The position numbers and the translations under genes were made by a program. A stretch of 64,000 nucleotides of DNA, taken from NCBI GenBank assembly GCA_036426205.1, contig CM071570.1, positions 3,857,908 through 3,921,907 of the forward strand, given 5' to 3'. The notes below the pieces were generated by a model. That model was not told the DNA's origin. It made no database searches and saw only the letters and a list, made by a program, of their open reading frames with translations. Shown here one piece after another: positions 60,440 to 64,000 of this stretch. This stretch comes from Ascaphus truei (Eukaryota; Chordata; Amphibia; Anura; Ascaphidae). The first letter of the stretch is position 1. Each line of letters starts with the position of its first letter.

Positions 60440-60836
60440 CTAACATAGTTACATAGTTACATAGTAGATAAGGTTGAAAAAAGATGTAGGTCCATCAAGT
60501 TCAACCTATGCTAAATTTGCACAACAGATACTTTATCCTAAATCTATACTTACTTATTTATCCAGAGGAAGGCAAACAAAAAACCCCTTTAAGGGGAAAA
60601 ATTAATTCCTTCCTGACTCCAAGAATTGGCAATCGGATTAATCCCTGGATCAACATATTTCCCATGTATACTTCTTTGGTATATCCCTGTATACCTTTCC
60701 TATCCAAAAAGATGTCCAACCTTTTTTTGAACAAATCTATTGTATTTGCCATCACAGTCTCCATGGGTAATGAATTCCACATTTTAACGCAGAAGAATAA
60801 ATGGGACTGGTCAATTGGATTGTTCCTCCAGAACAA
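60440..60836 (-). mobile_element. CR1 LINE 3-prime end
   Basis: Minus-strand frame FFCVKMWNSLPMETVMANTI then FKKRLDIFLDRK, ending in the CR1-type ACATAGTTACATAGTT tail. Confidence 0.85.
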
Positions 60837-60840
60837 TCAG

Positions 60841-61187
60841 TAGGGAATGTAAGGTTAAAAATTGTCTCTGTTCCCCTCAGGGATTGATAAGGTTAAAAAT
60901 GGAATTCGCTAGCTTTGTTTTTTCTCATTGACCAAAAATGTAAATAGCTTTGGGACCAGCTGTCTTGTGCCTGTTTTGAAGCAAGACCAACCAAAGCCTT
61001 ATATGACCGCACTAAATAGCTGTTGCTCAGCAGTTTGAAGGTTTACGTAAAGGCATTGTAAAGGTTACATGTAAATGTAGATGTGTGATCCATATTTGTA
61101 ACAGATGACAACGGTTTTTCTGTCCTTGCCTTATGTATAAAAAGATCGCACCGTCCACCTAATAAATCAGTCATGAGAAATCGGTAT
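60841..61187. other. Unassigned sequence between two CR1 ends
   Basis: Has a TATAAAAAG at about 61137 and AATAAATCAG at about 61161, suggesting a fragment of an LTR. No ends or target duplication identified. Confidence 0.25.
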
Positions 61188-62415
61188 CATAGTTACATAG
61201 TTACATAGTTACATAGTTACATAGTAGATGAGGTTCAAAAAGGACATACGTCCATCAAGTTCAACCTCTGCTAAATTTAGACAACAGATACTTTATCCTT
61301 TATCTATACTTACTTATTGATCCAGAGGAAGGCAAAAAAAAAAAACCCCCAGAGTCATACAGTATAATCCAATGATGTCTCATAAGGGGAAAAATAAATT
61401 CCTTCCTGACTCCAAGAATTGGCAATCGGATTAATACCTGGATCAACATCCTTCCCATGTATACTTATTTGGTATATCCCTGTATACCTTTCCCATCAAA
61501 AAAGATGTCCAACCTTTTCTTGAACAAATTTATTGTATCTGCCATCACAGTCTCCATGGGTAATGAATTCCACATTTTAACCGCCCTTACTGTAAAGAAC
61601 CCTTTCCTTTGTTGCTGGGGAAATCTCCTTTCCTCCAGCCTTAAGGGATGGCCCGAGTCCTTTGTACTGCCCGTGGGATTAATAGTTCTTTTGAAAGCTC
61701 CTTGTATTGTTCCTGAATATATTTGTATATAGTTATTATATCCCCTCTTAGACGCCTCTTTTCTAATGTAAATAAATCTAATTTAGCTAGCCTCATCTCC
61801 TCATAAATTAGAATGTCCACCCCCTTTATTAATTTGGTGGCTCTTTTCTGCACTCTCACTAGTTCCTTAATCCTTTTCTTAGGATTGGTGTCCAAAATTG
61901 GACTCCATATTCAAGGTGTGCTGTTACTAATGCTTTGTAAAGGGGCATAATTATGTTTACTTCCCTTCCATCCATTGCCCGTTTGATGCAAGATAAGATC
62001 TTGGTTGCCTTTGCAGCTACTGCATGACATTGGGCACTATTGCTAAGCCTGCTGTCTACAAGCACTCCTAAATCCTTCTCCATCAAGGATTCCCCAAATA
62101 TATCTCCATTTAATTTGTAAGTCGCCTTTTTATTCTTGCATCCCAAATGCATAACCTTACATTTATCTGTATTAAACCTCATCTGCCATTTACAGTACCT
62201 GCCCACGTTTCCAGTCTCTCCAAGTCCTTCTGAAGAGAAATTACATCCTGCTCTGCTTCTATTACCTTACACAATTTAGTATAATCAGCAAAGATGGAGA
62301 CTTTGCTCTCGATCCCAACCTCAATATCATTAATAAACAAGTTAAAAAGCAGGGGTCCCAGTACCGATCCCTGAGGTACTCCACTCACGACTTTAGCCCA
62401 ACCTGAAAAAGTTCC
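61188..62415 (-). mobile_element. 5-prime-truncated CR1 LINE
   Basis: From RT motif GVPQGSVLGPLLFNLFIND to the (ACATAGTT)n tail. About 1.2 kb. Confidence 0.9.
61457..62388 (-). pseudogene. CR1 reverse transcriptase C-terminal half, broken
   Basis: Spread over at least three frames: GVPQGS...FADYTKLC (62388-62179), KWQMRFNTDKCKVMHLG ... (62206-61859), then RVQKRATKLIKG ... (61895-61641). The catalytic FADD is FADY. The first frameshift coincides exactly with a TACAGTA (plus strand 62191-62197). Confidence 0.9.
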
Positions 62416-63814
62416 ATTTATGACATGGTGGTGTGATTAGACGCAGGCCCACTGAGCCTTTGGATTAAGAACAAAATTGCAATATGCAGAAGGTTAACGA
62501 CCCAGTGGTGAGAGGGGGTTGTTAGGATAGGGTGACTCAGCCGATTGACGCTTGGCTAGGGAGGGATTAAAAACTCTGGAGGTGTGTGGCTGAAATAGTT
62601 AGCAGCACTGTCATTTCAAAAGGCAGTTTATCATAATAATTTGATGAATAAACCCCCAAAGACAAGCCCCAAATACAGTACATAAAAAGCAAGTCACTTT
62701 AACTCCCTGTGCCCCATGCACCAAAAACAAACAGATTTTATATACAGTACAGTATATATACTGTATACTGTATTATAAATTAATATTCATACAGTGTAAA
62801 CGTCCATTTTTCAGGTATCTCCATGTTTTACAAATGTTTTGTAGATGTTTCTCCGATTTCAATGTGGCAGAAGAATTTAATAAAGGCTGCAGTACTGTAT
62901 GTATTATTGTGTGTTGATGGTTATAATTGCTGTGCACTTGAAATGTTTCAACATTGTACAGTATTTGTAAATAAATGTTTTTTTACTGACTCCACAATAA
63001 AAGAACATGTTGAATTATCTCCCATTGTTTCCATTTGCTCCTTTGTCAGTGTAACAAATGTAGAGGCTTACTGCACTGTTTTTTTACTGCCAGACCGCAC
63101 AGCCGCAAGATCTGCAACATTGTAAAAAAAGAGCAATGAGCGCCCAATTGGCGTAGGAACTCGGTCAATTGGCGTTGGAACTTCTGTTCTAGGGCACCTA
63201 GAAATAAAATTATTTTTGCCCCCAGATGTTAGGAACCCCCTCACTTGACCCCAACAGGGTCCGAGCAGTAATGGCGGCGAGAAAGGGTCACGCCGCCGAG
63301 GAGGGTCCTACCATTGAGCGTAACGGCGGACAAAGCTTTGAACCGGCTAAGTCAGAATGAGCAGAAACCTGGAACCCACAAGTCCGGTTCTGTTCAACCT
63401 AGAGGGCCTAGATTCGGTCACCATGTAGTCCTAGTTGCGGCAGGATTGCATGGCAAATTGCAACCTTCTCGTGGCAACAGAACAGAGTCAGGGTAATGTT
63501 AAAGTTCAGGTTTCTGCCATTGACTTGCATGGCAGAAAAAAAGCCACTTTGGTAATGTGTATTTTTGGATCTCCGGTTCCGGGGGTTGTGCAAAGCTGAT
63601 ATTTAGCCACTATGTAGGAAAGGCCAGGGGAGCATCATTACCTATAGGAAAAACAAACAATCTACCATAGTGCAAAAACGTAATAATAAAATACACTCTA
63701 AATGGCAGAGCTCTCATGAGAGCATGCAATGCTAGATGGTAAAAAACTTCATCCACAGACTAGCAAAGATAAGGAGCAAAAATAGGAGGTACGTGAGTCC
63801 ATAACAGAGACACA
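62416..63814. other. Unassigned region
   Basis: AT-rich, dense in TACAGTA/TACTGTA around 62680-62960. No supported gene. Confidence 0.3.
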
Positions 63815-64000
63815 GAGCCAAAAAATAAAATGCCAAACATAAAGTTCATCCTAGAACATAATTATTTTATGTTCGAGGGGATGTACTATCTGCAGAAATG
63901 CGGTACCGCCATGGGCACAAAATTCGCACCCAGTTATGCAAACCTCCTCATGGGAGCATGGGAGGAAGATCATATATGGTCCATTGCAGAGCTGGGTGTG
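63815..64000 (+). pseudogene. Penelope-like reverse transcriptase, partial at window edge
   Basis: Open frame running off the right edge: FILEHNYFMFEGMYYLQ, then CGTAMGTKFAPSYANLLMG, the RT block around motif B of Penelope-like elements. Whether the rest is intact cannot be seen. Confidence 0.85.

Noticed and set aside
60841..61187. Solo LTR between two CR1 ends
   Set aside because: TATA- and AATAAA-like words are present but no TG...CA ends with a duplication could be defined; kept only as unassigned.
1..64000. tRNA, rRNA or other classical RNA genes
   Set aside because: None recognised by cloverleaf or conserved-box inspection.

Overview
This is vertebrate nuclear DNA, most likely from an anuran amphibian. 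It holds multi-exon genes with canonical GT/AG introns and type-2 vomeronasal receptors (V2R, family C GPCR), a family that is greatly expanded in frogs. The repeats are of amphibian type: L2 and CR1 LINEs, Penelope-like elements, Tc1/mariner and hAT elements, solo LTRs and palindromic MITEs. The species cannot be read from the sequence.

Genes. One complete V2R gene lies on the + strand in six exons (10381-30285). Its spliced frame is open for 865 codons: signal peptide, Venus-flytrap ligand domain, cysteine-rich NCD3G domain and seven-helix domain. A second V2R on the - strand is seen only as its intact terminal seven-helix exon (49276-50174). The two genes are tail to tail. No further exons of gene 2 were found in the 13.8 kb between it and the right edge.

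Layout. 0.2-5.4 kb: foldback element and two LTR-like repeats. 5.9-9.7 kb: an L2-clade LINE with an uninterrupted 1075-residue ORF carrying a 2A-like motif. 10.4-30.3 kb: V2R gene 1, with introns full of transposons (split LINE, foldback, decayed Tc1-like element, palindromic MITEs, Penelope fragment, minisatellite, solo LTR). 30-49 kb: intergenic repeats. 49.3-50.2 kb: V2R gene 2 last exon. 50-64 kb: foldback with nested insertions, a 4 kb LTR-like element inside a minisatellite, CR1 copies, and the start of a Penelope reverse transcriptase at the right edge.

Most notable observation. The heptamer TACTGTA/TACAGTA is strongly over-represented (about 65 by eye, against roughly 12 expected from base composition). 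In at least ten places a homologous repeat copy in this same window has plain TA where one copy has the heptamer. That is the canonical excision footprint of Tc1/Sleeping-Beauty-type transposons, whose ends (CAG...CTG flanked by TA) are present here in four elements. Other notable items are the 2A-like L2 ORF, a recurring hairpin-GAAACG motif linked to Penelope elements, and a pair of phase-shifted tandem dimers.
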